Assembly (NCBI GenBank): GCA_903913355.1
Contig: CAIWKU010000332.1
Coordinates: 1 to 13,471 of the forward strand
Direction: 5' to 3'
Origin: an uncultured Bacteroidota bacterium
GTDB taxonomy: Bacteria > Bacteroidota > Bacteroidia > Chitinophagales > Chitinophagaceae
DNA length: 13,471 bases
Both the position numbers and the translations under genes were made by a program. Under the pieces are notes generated by a model. The model did no database searches. It was not told the origin of the DNA and was given only the letters and a program-made list of their open reading frames with translations. This document shows, in pieces, positions 6,994 to 13,442 of this stretch (the first letter of the stretch is position 1; every line of letters starts with the position of its first letter).

Positions 6994-7001
6994 TATCTTT
7001 G
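6994..7001 (+). promoter_or_regulatory. -7 element (TATCTTTG) of the small CxxC protein gene
   Basis: TATCTTTG followed by C matches TAnnTTTG exactly. It ends only 17 bases before the ATG at 7019, so the predicted leader is about 10-14 bases. No clear -33 TTG is present. It lies in the 76-base divergent region shared with the aminotransferase gene. Confidence 0.55.
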
Positions 7002-7018
7002 CATAGAAATTAAAATAA

Positions 7019-7243
7019 ATGAGGAAGAAAAGGTTTCTGGGAATGTGCTTTATAGGGGTCTGCGCAGTTCAGGCGGTACAAGCCCAGTGTTCTATTTGTA
7101 CCAAAACGGCTTCTCAATTGGGTGCGGGGCCTGCCAGTGCGCTGAATTCTGCCATTCTTTACCTTGCCGCCGCCCCATTTGCCATAATGGGGTATATTGG
7201 ATATCGTTGGTGGAAGAATGAAAAACAAATCAACAGATCCTGA
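7019..7243 (+). CDS. Small exported CxxC membrane protein
   Basis: This 74-residue protein has a signal peptide (MRKKRFLGMCFIGVCAVQAVQA) with a likely cut before QCSIC. A CxxC pair (C24, C27) stands at the mature N-terminus, followed by a small-residue stretch (TASQLGAGPASALNSA), one hydrophobic segment (about 44-62, ILYLAAAPFAIMGYIGYRWW) and a basic tail. Proteins of this design (CS(I/V)C.KT......G...LN..ILYL) recur in Bacteroidota, but I know of no assigned function. The topology implies that the two cysteines face the periplasm next to the membrane, where they could form a disulfide or bind metal or haem. The latter is inference. It has its own promoter and is convergent with meaB, with 24 bases between the stops. 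Confidence 0.75.
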   Translation: MRKKRFLGMCFIGVCAVQAVQAQCSICTKTASQLGAGPASALNSAILYLAAAPFAIMGYIGYRWWKNEKQINRS

Positions 7244-7267
7244 TAGGCTTCAGAGTATCCATTTCTT

Positions 7268-8161
7268 TTAAGAAAGATATTTTTTTATAAACTGATAGAG
7301 ATTTGTATTCTCTGAACTTTCCCATTCTTTTTTTAGGGCTGCTTTTCTAATATCCTGCATTCGGTATTGTTGAATCAACTGAAAAGATTTCTCCGCTAAT
7401 AACCAGAATTTTTTATCAGTTGATTGTACCAACCGCTGGTGATCCAGTATAGCATCATATAAAATATCTATCCCTTCTTTTTGCGAAGCCACTGTTTTCA
7501 GCACCGGAATGGCTTGTTCTGATCGTTGAAAAGCAGGAGCTAACATTAATCGTAGGTTCTTTACAAAAGAATCTGCATCAGGTCTGTCGGCCTTATTTAC
7601 AACAAAAATATCCGCTATTTCCATTAAGCCGGCTTTCATGGTTTGTACTTCATCCCCGGCTTCGGGTACCAAAATCACTACCGTTGTATCCGCCAGACCA
7701 GCAATTTCAATCTCGCTTTGTCCTACACCAACCGTTTCTACAATAACCTGGTCAAACCCTGCCGCTTTCATCAAATCGGCTATTTCGATGATCTTTGGAT
7801 GTAAGCCACCCAGGCTACCCCGGGTAGCTAAGGAACGAATGAAAACATTCGGATGATTATACCATTCACTCATCCGAATCCTGTCGCCCAATAAAGCACC
7901 CAGGTTAAAAGGAGAAGAAGGATCTACACAAAGAACCCCTACTTTCTTTTGCTGTTCCACCATTTTACCGATCAAACTGTCTACCAGCGTGCTTTTGCCA
8001 GCACCGGGCGGACCAGTAATACCAATAATTTTTGTGGGATATGCAGGCAAACGCTCCAACAAACCCTGGTAGCCATCCACCGCATTTTCTACCAGAGAAA
8101 TGGTTCGGGCCAATGATTTTACATTGCCTTGCAAGATATCTTGTAATAATTCATCCCACAT
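7268..8161 (-). CDS. meaB: Methylmalonyl-CoA mutase-associated GTPase (MeaB/ArgK family)
   Basis: This 297-residue G3E-family P-loop GTPase was read from the ATG at 8161 (MWDELLQDILQG..). The frame is open to an ATG at 8200, but that extension (MRLNSFIRVTLAI) is not family-like. Motifs from the 8161 start are Walker A GITGPPGAGKST (about 47-58), VDPSSPF (79-85), the switch/Walker B region ETVGVGQSE (142-150) and the guanine-specificity NKAD (189-192). MeaB proteins load and protect adenosylcobalamin in methylmalonyl-CoA mutase. The old ArgK/LAO transport-kinase annotation refers to the same family. No mutase gene is present in the window, so its partner is elsewhere. The start region is back-to-back with, and nearly overlaps, the next plus-strand gene. 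Confidence 0.93.
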   Translation of the reverse strand: MWDELLQDILQGNVKSLARTISLVENAVDGYQGLLERLPAYPTKIIGITGPPGAGKSTLVDSLIGKMVEQQKKVGVLCVDPSSPFNLGALLGDRIRMSEWYNHPNVFIRSLATRGSLGGLHPKIIEIADLMKAAGFDQVIVETVGVGQSEIEIAGLADTTVVILVPEAGDEVQTMKAGLMEIADIFVVNKADRPDADSFVKNLRLMLAPAFQRSEQAIPVLKTVASQKEGIDILYDAILDHQRLVQSTDKKFWLLAEKSFQLIQQYRMQDIRKAALKKEWESSENTNLYQFIKKYLS

Positions 8162-8180
8162 GATTGCTAAAGTAACCCGG

Positions 8181-9431
8181 ATGAACGAATTTAGACGCAT
8201 GATGCAAAGAGTGTTGAAAAATAAACAGCCTGAACGGCTGGTTATCCTGTTTCTTATTTTGTTGATCGCCGGACTTTTCTTTAGCCGGGCATTGCTTTCT
8301 TTTGCCTCGGTAGCTATGGTGCTTCCCTTTCTATACCATACAAAAGATATCTACCAAAATAAATTATTGCTATTTGCGATTGGCTTGATTTTTCTCCCGG
8401 TTCTTTACTCAGGTATATACAGTGATGATAAATTGAGATGGATAAATAGTTTATCAGTTAAAATCCCCCTGCTTACCCTGTTTCTCGGATTAGTGTATAC
8501 ACAAATTTCAGAAAGGGTCTGGAATAAATTAATCCTTTTATATCTGGTATTGGTTTCAATAGGATGTTGTTGGAGTCTTTGGCATTATTTTTTGGATCCT
8601 TATGCCATTCAGCAAAGTTACCTTAAAGCAAAAGTATTGGCCACCCCGGCTGATAATGATTATGTGAAATTCAGCTGGATGGTAGTAACAGGCTTCTTTT
8701 TAGGTGTTAAAATATTGGGTAAAATGCCTTTTAACCGGTTGTACCTGGCCATTTCATGCATCCTTGTTTTTCTGGTACTATATCTGCATTTATTAGCTGC
8801 TAAAACAGGGTTAGTTTGTTTGTATGCCGGAGGTATTATTTACCTTTTTTTTATCTGCTTTATTCAAAAAAAATGGAAGATGGGTGTCATTCTATTTTCT
8901 GGCATCCTCATTTTTACGGTATTCACTTACGATTTGTTCCCAACCCTGCGCAACAGAGTTCAATATGTTGTATATGATTTTGGCAACTATTCAAAAGGCC
9001 ATTTTTTACCCGGCTATAATGATGCAGCCAGGTGGCTATCTATCAAAGCAGGATATGCTGTTATGCAGGAAAATCCGATTATGGGGGTTGGATTTGGCGA
9101 TATTAAAAAAGCTGTAACGGAATGGGATGTAAAAAACTACCCTGCCAGCTACGAGTATGAGCGTTTTCTACCCACCAATGAATGGCTGGTTTATGGGGCT
9201 GGTAGTGGGTGGACAGGCATGCTTTTATTTAGTATTGGGCTATTGTTATTGCTTTATCTGACTACATCAAAAGATCCGGTTTCAATTATTTTAGCAGTGA
9301 TCAGTTGCATTCCTTTTATAACAGATGATTCATTAGAAGGACAATATGGTGTTATATTATTGGCTTTTATTGCTTTCTTTGGACAACAGAAATTTTCAAA
9401 ACAGGAACCATTATATGAAAAGCCCGTTTAG
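8181..9431 (+). CDS. O-antigen ligase / polymerase-like (Wzy_C family) membrane protein
   Basis: This protein of about 416 residues has roughly ten hydrophobic segments covering most of its length. A larger polar loop lies about two thirds along (..LRNRVQYVVYDFGNYSKGHFLP..). Next come the RWLSIKAGYAVMQENPIMGVGFGD motif and the ..NEWLVYGAGSGW.. segment. The 'N-P-x-x-G-x-G' element after a large periplasmic loop is typical of O-antigen ligase/polymerase (WaaL/Wzy-like) proteins, which join or extend glycans on the periplasmic face of the inner membrane. The start is uncertain: ATGs at 8160, 8181 and 8199 are all in frame, and the frame is open to 8100 inside meaB. I chose 8181 because it leaves a short basic N-terminus before the first membrane segment. 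It overlaps the following glycosyltransferase by 17 bases. Confidence 0.82.
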   Translation: MNEFRRMMQRVLKNKQPERLVILFLILLIAGLFFSRALLSFASVAMVLPFLYHTKDIYQNKLLLFAIGLIFLPVLYSGIYSDDKLRWINSLSVKIPLLTLFLGLVYTQISERVWNKLILLYLVLVSIGCCWSLWHYFLDPYAIQQSYLKAKVLATPADNDYVKFSWMVVTGFFLGVKILGKMPFNRLYLAISCILVFLVLYLHLLAAKTGLVCLYAGGIIYLFFICFIQKKWKMGVILFSGILIFTVFTYDLFPTLRNRVQYVVYDFGNYSKGHFLPGYNDAARWLSIKAGYAVMQENPIMGVGFGDIKKAVTEWDVKNYPASYEYERFLPTNEWLVYGAGSGWTGMLLFSIGLLLLLYLTTSKDPVSIILAVISCIPFITDDSLEGQYGVILLAFIAFFGQQKFSKQEPLYEKPV

Positions 9432-10185
9432 CATAGTCATTATTTGTAAGAACGAGGTCCATAATATTGTCAGGATACTGACTATTGCCCATCGCATTTC
9501 TAATGATGTAGTCGTAGTGGATAGTGGAAGCACAGATGGAACACAGTCCCTCGTGTCTGCCGCTGGTGCTGTTTTGCTGGAAACAAATTGGGAAGGCTAT
9601 GGAAATAACAAAAATAAAGGGGTAGCCATTGCTAAAAATGACTGGATTCTTTCACTAGATGCCGATGAAGTGCCGGATGAAACATTACTAAATGAATTGG
9701 AGAATATTTCGCTGGAAGAGGTGAGCGTAGTGTATAATATGAAAAGACGGGCATTTATTGGAGATACTATGATACGTTATGGTGATTGGGGTAATGATAG
9801 TTGTATTCGCGTGTATAACAGAAAACATACTCAATGGAATCTGTCCAAGGTTCATGAAACACTTAGCTTGCCTGAAAACACCAAAACGATTAGGCTGAAA
9901 GGGTATTTACATCATTTCACCTCCAGAAATATTCATGATTTTGCATTGAAAACAGTAAAATATGCTTCACTAAGTGCATCCGAATATTATCAAAGAGGGA
10001 AAAAAGCAGGGTGGGTAAAACTATATCTTTCCGCTCCGTTTTCCTTTATCAAAAATTATTTTTTTCGTTTAGGTTTTTTAGATGGTCGCGCTGGTTATAC
10101 AGTAGCCAAAATGAATGCTTTCTATACCTGGTTAAAGTATAGTCAACTGAAGGAGTTAAACAATCAATCCAAGAAATCAGCCTAA
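9415..10185 (+). CDS. Glycosyltransferase family 2 (LPS core type)
   Basis: This 256-residue GT-A enzyme starts at the ATG at 9415 (MKSPFSIVIICKNE), which is where the family normally begins; upstream in-frame codons from 9346 lie inside the ligase gene. Motifs are IVIICKNEVHNI (nucleotide-binding start), VVDSGSTDGT (35-44), the metal-binding LDADE (81-85) and the VHE triad (146-148) in the acceptor region, followed by FLDGRAGYTVAKMNAFYTWLKY. This layout matches the WaaE/KdtX-like subgroup, which adds a sugar to the lipopolysaccharide inner core on the cytoplasmic side of the inner membrane. The donor sugar cannot be deduced. The 17-base overlap with the ligase gene implies translational coupling and a shared role in LPS or surface glycan assembly. 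Confidence 0.92.
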   Translation: MKSPFSIVIICKNEVHNIVRILTIAHRISNDVVVVDSGSTDGTQSLVSAAGAVLLETNWEGYGNNKNKGVAIAKNDWILSLDADEVPDETLLNELENISLEEVSVVYNMKRRAFIGDTMIRYGDWGNDSCIRVYNRKHTQWNLSKVHETLSLPENTKTIRLKGYLHHFTSRNIHDFALKTVKYASLSASEYYQRGKKAGWVKLYLSAPFSFIKNYFFRLGFLDGRAGYTVAKMNAFYTWLKYSQLKELNNQSKKSA

Positions 10186-10189
10186 CACA

Positions 10190-10197
10190 TACATTTG
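10190..10197 (+). promoter_or_regulatory. TAnnTTTG match directly before the LON-domain gene
   Basis: TACATTTG matches the -7 consensus but ends only 4 bases before the ATG at 10202. Transcription from it would start at or within the first codon and give a leaderless message. With no -33 box and a co-directional gene 16 bases upstream, this may be a chance match. Confidence 0.25.
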
Positions 10198-10201
10198 TTG
10201 T

Positions 10202-10843
10202 ATGACTAATTTTATTCCGATATTCCCGCTCGGTATTGTAGTATATCCGGGAGAGCAATTAAACCTGCATATTTTCGAATCACGCTATAAAGAATTGATT
10301 AATGAGTGTTATGCCGAAGCAAAACCCTTTGGTATTCCCACTGTGTTGAATAATGGAGTAGCAGATATGGGCACACTGGTAGAAATCGTTGAAATTGTTG
10401 AAGTATACCCTGACGGAAAAATAGATATACGTACCAAAGGATTGGATGTTTTCAGGATACTGGAAATAGTAAAATCTATTCCTGAAAAACAATACAGTGG
10501 TGCTATTGTGAATTATCCTGACAATAATACCAAAAGCAGCAAACTACTTATTGAAAAAGTGCTCACGGGTATTCGCAGTCTGCATAAACTATTAAACGTA
10601 ACCAAAGATTTCAAAAAAGAGGTGGATGCTTTAACCAGTTATGATCTGGCACATCATGCCGGCCTCTCGTTGGAAGAAGAATATGAATTGCTTGGGTTGA
10701 TGCATGAACTGCAAAGACTGGAATATTTGAAACGGCACCTGCAAAAAGTACTTCCTGTAGTAGCCGGAATGGAAACGCTAAAAGAAAAGATTCAGTTAAA
10801 TGGTCATTTTAAAGAATTAAAAGGGTTTAATTTAGACCTCTAA
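10202..10843 (+). CDS. LON peptidase substrate-binding (N-terminal) domain protein
   Basis: This 213-residue protein consists of the Lon N-terminal domain without ATPase or protease parts. The opening FIPIFPLGIVVYPGEQLNLHIFESRYKELI matches the P-L-x-x-x-x-P-G-x-x-L-x-L-x-I-F-E-x-R-Y signature. The mid-domain GTLVEIVEIVEVYPDGKIDIRTKGLDVFRI is also typical. A helical C-terminal part (about 130-200) ends in a coiled-coil-like LLGLMHELQRLEYLKRHLQKVLP. In full Lon this domain recognises substrates. Stand-alone versions occur widely, but their role is not well established. It is cytoplasmic. It lies 16 bases after the glycosyltransferase and 9 bases before coaX, so it is probably part of the same operon, although the functional link is unclear. 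Confidence 0.92.
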   Translation: MTNFIPIFPLGIVVYPGEQLNLHIFESRYKELINECYAEAKPFGIPTVLNNGVADMGTLVEIVEIVEVYPDGKIDIRTKGLDVFRILEIVKSIPEKQYSGAIVNYPDNNTKSSKLLIEKVLTGIRSLHKLLNVTKDFKKEVDALTSYDLAHHAGLSLEEEYELLGLMHELQRLEYLKRHLQKVLPVVAGMETLKEKIQLNGHFKELKGFNLDL

Positions 10844-10852
10844 GTTTCTTAT

Positions 10853-11578
10853 ATGCAAACAACTTTATGCTTTGATTTTGGAAACACCCGCTTAAAATGT
10901 GCTGTTTTCAAGGATCGTGATTTTTTTGTGGAGAAAGTACTGGAGCAGGCAGACCTCATATCTGTCAAGGCACTAGTAGATGAATTTTCGCCAACGAAAT
11001 CCATACTATCTTCTGTTATTAATCATCCACCAGATATTGAGCTATTATTGGCAAAGCATACCCAATTTCATAAACTGGGTTACGGTAGCAAATTGCCATT
11101 AACCAGTCCGGTTGGCAAACCCGAAACCATTGGGGCAGACCGGTTGGCTATTCTGGCTGCTGCTGTAGATATTTTTCCTAAGCAACATAGTCTGGCGATT
11201 GGATTGGGTACCTGTATAACCTATAATTATATCAATAACGCACACGAGTTCTTGGGTGGAAGCATATCACCGGGAATGCAGATGCGCTTTCGGGCTATGC
11301 ATGAGCAAACGGCTTTATTACCTCTCGTGAAAGCCGATAGTAATTTTCCTTTGGTGGGTTACGATACAAAAACCAATCTTTTAAGCGGGGTAATTCTGGG
11401 AATGGCTAAAGAAATCGATGGAATCATTGAAGCTTACCAAGGAAAATATAATCACCTGAATGTGCTGATTACTGGCGGAGACATGCTTTTTCTTACACCG
11501 CTACTTAAAAATAGAGTGCTGGCAGACCCCCAACTGCTGTATAAAGGCTTATATGCGATTAGTGAACTAAACAATTAA
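10853..11578 (+). CDS. coaX: Type III pantothenate kinase
   Basis: This 241-residue member of the ASKHA superfamily catalyses the first step of coenzyme A synthesis, phosphorylating pantothenate with ATP. Visible motifs are CFDFGNTRLK with D8 (phosphate-binding loop 1), ETIGADRLA with D96 (the proposed catalytic base), GLGTCITYN (117-125), FLGGSISPGMQMR (134-145) and LITGGD (206-210). Length is normal. One oddity is that the position after GTxxT-x, where the characterised Thermotoga enzyme has a third conserved aspartate, appears to be Asn125 here. It starts 9 bases after the LON-domain gene, indicating co-transcription. The same-strand lptC follows after about 96 bases. Confidence 0.95.
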   Translation: MQTTLCFDFGNTRLKCAVFKDRDFFVEKVLEQADLISVKALVDEFSPTKSILSSVINHPPDIELLLAKHTQFHKLGYGSKLPLTSPVGKPETIGADRLAILAAAVDIFPKQHSLAIGLGTCITYNYINNAHEFLGGSISPGMQMRFRAMHEQTALLPLVKADSNFPLVGYDTKTNLLSGVILGMAKEIDGIIEAYQGKYNHLNVLITGGDMLFLTPLLKNRVLADPQLLYKGLYAISELNN

Positions 11579-11579
11579 A

Positions 11580-11649
11580 ATAAACAGGGCCGGAAGTAGT
11601 TAATAATATCCTAGAAATAAATTTTATGTGCCTGCGGCCATCTGTTTAT
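11580..11649 (+). repeat. Inverted repeat between coaX and lptC
   Basis: ATAAACAG-GGCCG (11580-11592) pairs with CGGCC-AT-CTGTTTAT (11635-11649): 13 base pairs interrupted by a two-base bulge, enclosing 42 bases. It has no T run afterwards, so it is not a normal terminator. It lies directly before the weak lptC promoter and may be chance. Confidence 0.4.
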
Positions 11650-11651
11650 AC

Positions 11652-11659
11652 GATCTTTG
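11652..11659 (+). promoter_or_regulatory. Weak -7-like element (GATCTTTG) for lptC
   Basis: GATCTTTG, followed by CATC, matches five of the six fixed bases of TAnnTTTG and ends 15 bases before the lptC ATG at 11675. It resembles the TATCTTTGC seen before the 7019 gene. No -33 box is evident, so lptC may also depend on the upstream coaX transcript. Confidence 0.3.
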
Positions 11660-11674
11660 CATCAGAATAGATTC

Positions 11675-12325
11675 ATGAAAAAAATTTTACCCTCCTATAC
11701 AAAAACACTTACCCTGGTATTGGGTATCAGTATGTTGTTGTGTGCCTGCGAAAATGATGTGGAGGCAGTAAGGGATCTGGGGCGGAAAAAACCCAGTATT
11801 GAAGAAGGGAAAAATATAGACAGCTATCTCAGCATGAACGGGAAAATGCAGGCGAGATTAACCGCGCCGGTTTTGATGAGATACCAGGGTGATAGTGCCC
11901 GCAAAGCAGAATTCCCCAATACGCTGCATGTTGATTTTTATGACGACAGTATGAAAATCAAGAGCCAGTTAAGCGCCAATTATGGCCGTTATATGGAGAA
12001 TGAAAACAAAGTGTTTTTACGCGATAAAGTAGTTGCCTTTAACACGGTGGGCGATTCTCTTTTTTGTGATGAATTATATTGGGATAAAAACACAGAAAAA
12101 TTTTATACAGATAAAAAAGTAATCATCAGTAAAAATTTTCGTAAAGACTATTTTGTAGGATATAATGGAATGACCTCCAGCCAGGATTTAAAAGATTTTC
12201 ACCTGTTTACCATTCGTGATGGAAGTTATACAACCGTTTCCGATAGTATTGGTGCAGACAAACCAGCAACAACCCCGGCCCCCCCTCCGGTGATTCCCGC
12301 AAAGAAAACAAGCCCTTCCCAATAA
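11675..12325 (+). CDS. lptC: LPS export periplasmic protein LptC (lipoprotein form)
   Basis: This 216-residue protein was read from ATG 11675; an upstream in-frame TTG at 11657 is not needed. MKKILPSYTK, a hydrophobic core and the lipobox L-C-A-C predict lipidation at C25. The mature part has the LptC/OstA-like repeated beta-strand pattern: NIDSYLSMNGKMQARLTAPVL, TLHVDFYDDSMKIKSQLSANYGRY, ENENKVFLRDKVVAFN, GDSLFCDELYWDKNTEKFYTDKKVIISK. A proline-rich tail (PATTPAPPPVIP) ends the protein. LptC relays lipopolysaccharide from the inner-membrane LptBFG transporter to LptA in the periplasmic bridge. Bacteroidota members are lipoproteins rather than having the transmembrane anchor of E. coli LptC. 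The coaX-lptC proximity is a familiar Bacteroidota arrangement, and the nearby ligase and glycosyltransferase fit an LPS theme. Confidence 0.88.
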   Translation: MKKILPSYTKTLTLVLGISMLLCACENDVEAVRDLGRKKPSIEEGKNIDSYLSMNGKMQARLTAPVLMRYQGDSARKAEFPNTLHVDFYDDSMKIKSQLSANYGRYMENENKVFLRDKVVAFNTVGDSLFCDELYWDKNTEKFYTDKKVIISKNFRKDYFVGYNGMTSSQDLKDFHLFTIRDGSYTTVSDSIGADKPATTPAPPPVIPAKKTSPSQ

Positions 12326-12385
12326 GCTTTTCGTTTTACCTTACTATCATCGGTAAACCCCTTCAAAATTCCTGTGTTCCTCTAC

Positions 12386-12402
12386 TCCTCTGTTCAATAT
12401 TC
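12386..12402 (+). repeat. Left copy of the inverted repeat flanking the aldo/keto reductase
   Basis: TCCTCTGTTCAATATTC is the exact reverse complement of 13426-13442, more than 1 kb downstream. It is preceded by TTCCTCTAC, which partly continues the complementarity with one gap. It lies 28 bases before the ATG at 12431. Confidence 0.85.
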
Positions 12403-12430
12403 TCTACCTTGCAGTACTAAAAACGATATT

Positions 12431-13420
12431 ATGGAATACAGAAGAATGGGCCGAAGTGGCTTACAACTAAGTGTTCTCAGTTTTGGAAGCTGGGTTACTT
12501 TTCACAAACAGATCGAAGACAATAGTGCAGATATGTTAATGGGCATTGCGTATGATAACGGAATCAATTTTTTTGATAACGCAGAAGCCTATGCAGGTGG
12601 TGAAAGTGAGTTAATGATGGGCAGGGTATTAAAAGGTAAAAATTGGGATCGATCCTCTTATACGCTTTCTTCTAAAGCCTTTTTTGGTACCAGGGGCAAA
12701 GAAGCAAAACCCAATCAAACCGGGTTGAGCCGCAAACACCTGATGGAAGCCTGTCACGAAGCCTTGCAGAGATTACAAACCGATTACCTTGATATTTTTT
12801 TCTGTCACCGCCCCGATACAAATGTTCCAATTGAAGAAGTTGTTTGGACCATGCATAACCTGATTCAACAGGGTAAAGTATTATACTGGGGAACCAGCCA
12901 ATGGAGCGGAGCAGAAATTATGGAAGCACATAGGGTGGCCGATCGATACCACCTGATTGCACCTGTGGTAGAACAGCCTCAGTATAATATGTTTGAACGA
13001 TTTAAAGTAGAGCTGGATTATTTACCTGTTTATCAGAATGCAGGATTGGGAACTACTATCTGGAGTCCACTTGCAGCAGGTTTCTTAACCGGAAAATACA
13101 ATAACGGTATTCCGGAAGGAAGCCGCCTCGCGATTGAAGGGTTTGACTGGCTTAAGAATCGATGGATTCAGGATGCCAAATTGGAAAAAGTAAAAAAATT
13201 GGGATTGCTGGCCAACGAAATGGGTGTTTCGCTTGCAGCATTAGCCATTGCATGGACTGTCAAAAACCCACATGTAACGACTTCTATACTCGGTGCAACA
13301 AAAAAAGAGCAACTACTCGAAAACCTGAAGGCTCTTATTGTTTTACCGTTGCTTACCGCCGAAATAATGGAAAAAATCGAAGCCATACTTTTGAATAAGC
13401 CGGTTTTGGATCTGGCATAG
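12431..13420 (+). CDS. Aldo/keto reductase, potassium-channel beta-subunit type
   Basis: This 329-residue (beta/alpha)8 NADPH-dependent oxidoreductase is predicted to start at ATG 12431 (MEYRRMGRSGLQLSVLSFGSW). The frame is open to 12374, but those 19 residues are not family-like and cover the repeat and a promoter-like TACCTTGC at 12405. The catalytic set is D49 and Y54 (FFDNAEAYAGGESE), K82 (SSKAFFG) and H126 (FFCHRPD). Cofactor-side motifs are WGTSQWSG (153-160), EQPQYNMF (171-178), SPLAAGFLTGKY (212-223) and SILGATKKEQLLEN (285-298). The family reduces aldehydes and ketones to alcohols. The overall sequence style is that of the KCNAB-like / YghZ-like branch (AKR6/AKR14), which acts on small carbonyls including methylglyoxal in some bacteria. 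The substrate here is not deducible. The gene is bracketed by an inverted repeat. Confidence 0.95.
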   Translation: MEYRRMGRSGLQLSVLSFGSWVTFHKQIEDNSADMLMGIAYDNGINFFDNAEAYAGGESELMMGRVLKGKNWDRSSYTLSSKAFFGTRGKEAKPNQTGLSRKHLMEACHEALQRLQTDYLDIFFCHRPDTNVPIEEVVWTMHNLIQQGKVLYWGTSQWSGAEIMEAHRVADRYHLIAPVVEQPQYNMFERFKVELDYLPVYQNAGLGTTIWSPLAAGFLTGKYNNGIPEGSRLAIEGFDWLKNRWIQDAKLEKVKKLGLLANEMGVSLAALAIAWTVKNPHVTTSILGATKKEQLLENLKALIVLPLLTAEIMEKIEAILLNKPVLDLA

Positions 13421-13425
13421 CATAA

Positions 13426-13442
13426 GAATATTGAACAGAGGA
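13426..13442 (+). repeat. Right copy of the inverted repeat flanking the aldo/keto reductase
   Basis: GAATATTGAACAGAGGA is the exact reverse complement of 12386-12402 and begins 5 bases after the aldo/keto reductase stop codon. It is followed by ACAAGGAATGATGAACAGAC and a second AATATTGA at 13464-13471 (first at 13427-13434). TGAACAGA also occurs twice (13432 and 13454), suggesting a tandem or degenerate element that runs past the window edge. Confidence 0.85.

Noticed and set aside
7010..7228. 72-codon minus-strand frame opposite the small CxxC protein gene
   Set aside because: The plus-strand frame has a signal peptide, a membrane segment and a promoter; the reverse frame is low-complexity and unsupported.
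7262..7281. Hairpin TTTCTT-TT-AAGAAA followed by a T run between the 7019 gene and meaB
   Set aside because: The stem is 6 bp, AT-rich and would have a two-base loop; it overlaps the end of meaB and is too weak to call a terminator.
9346..9414. Upstream extension of the family 2 glycosyltransferase to 9346
   Set aside because: The extension lies inside the ligase coding sequence in another frame; the family begins at MKSPFSIVIICKNE (9415).
12335..12357. TTTACC...GGTAAA hairpin after lptC
   Set aside because: It is only 6 bp with an 11-base loop and is followed by C residues rather than T, so it is not a credible terminator.
12374..12430. Upstream extension of the aldo/keto reductase to an ATG at 12374
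   Set aside because: The 19 extra residues are not part of the family, and the DNA there carries the flanking repeat and a promoter-like TACCTTGC; MEYRRMGRSG at 12431 is the normal family start.
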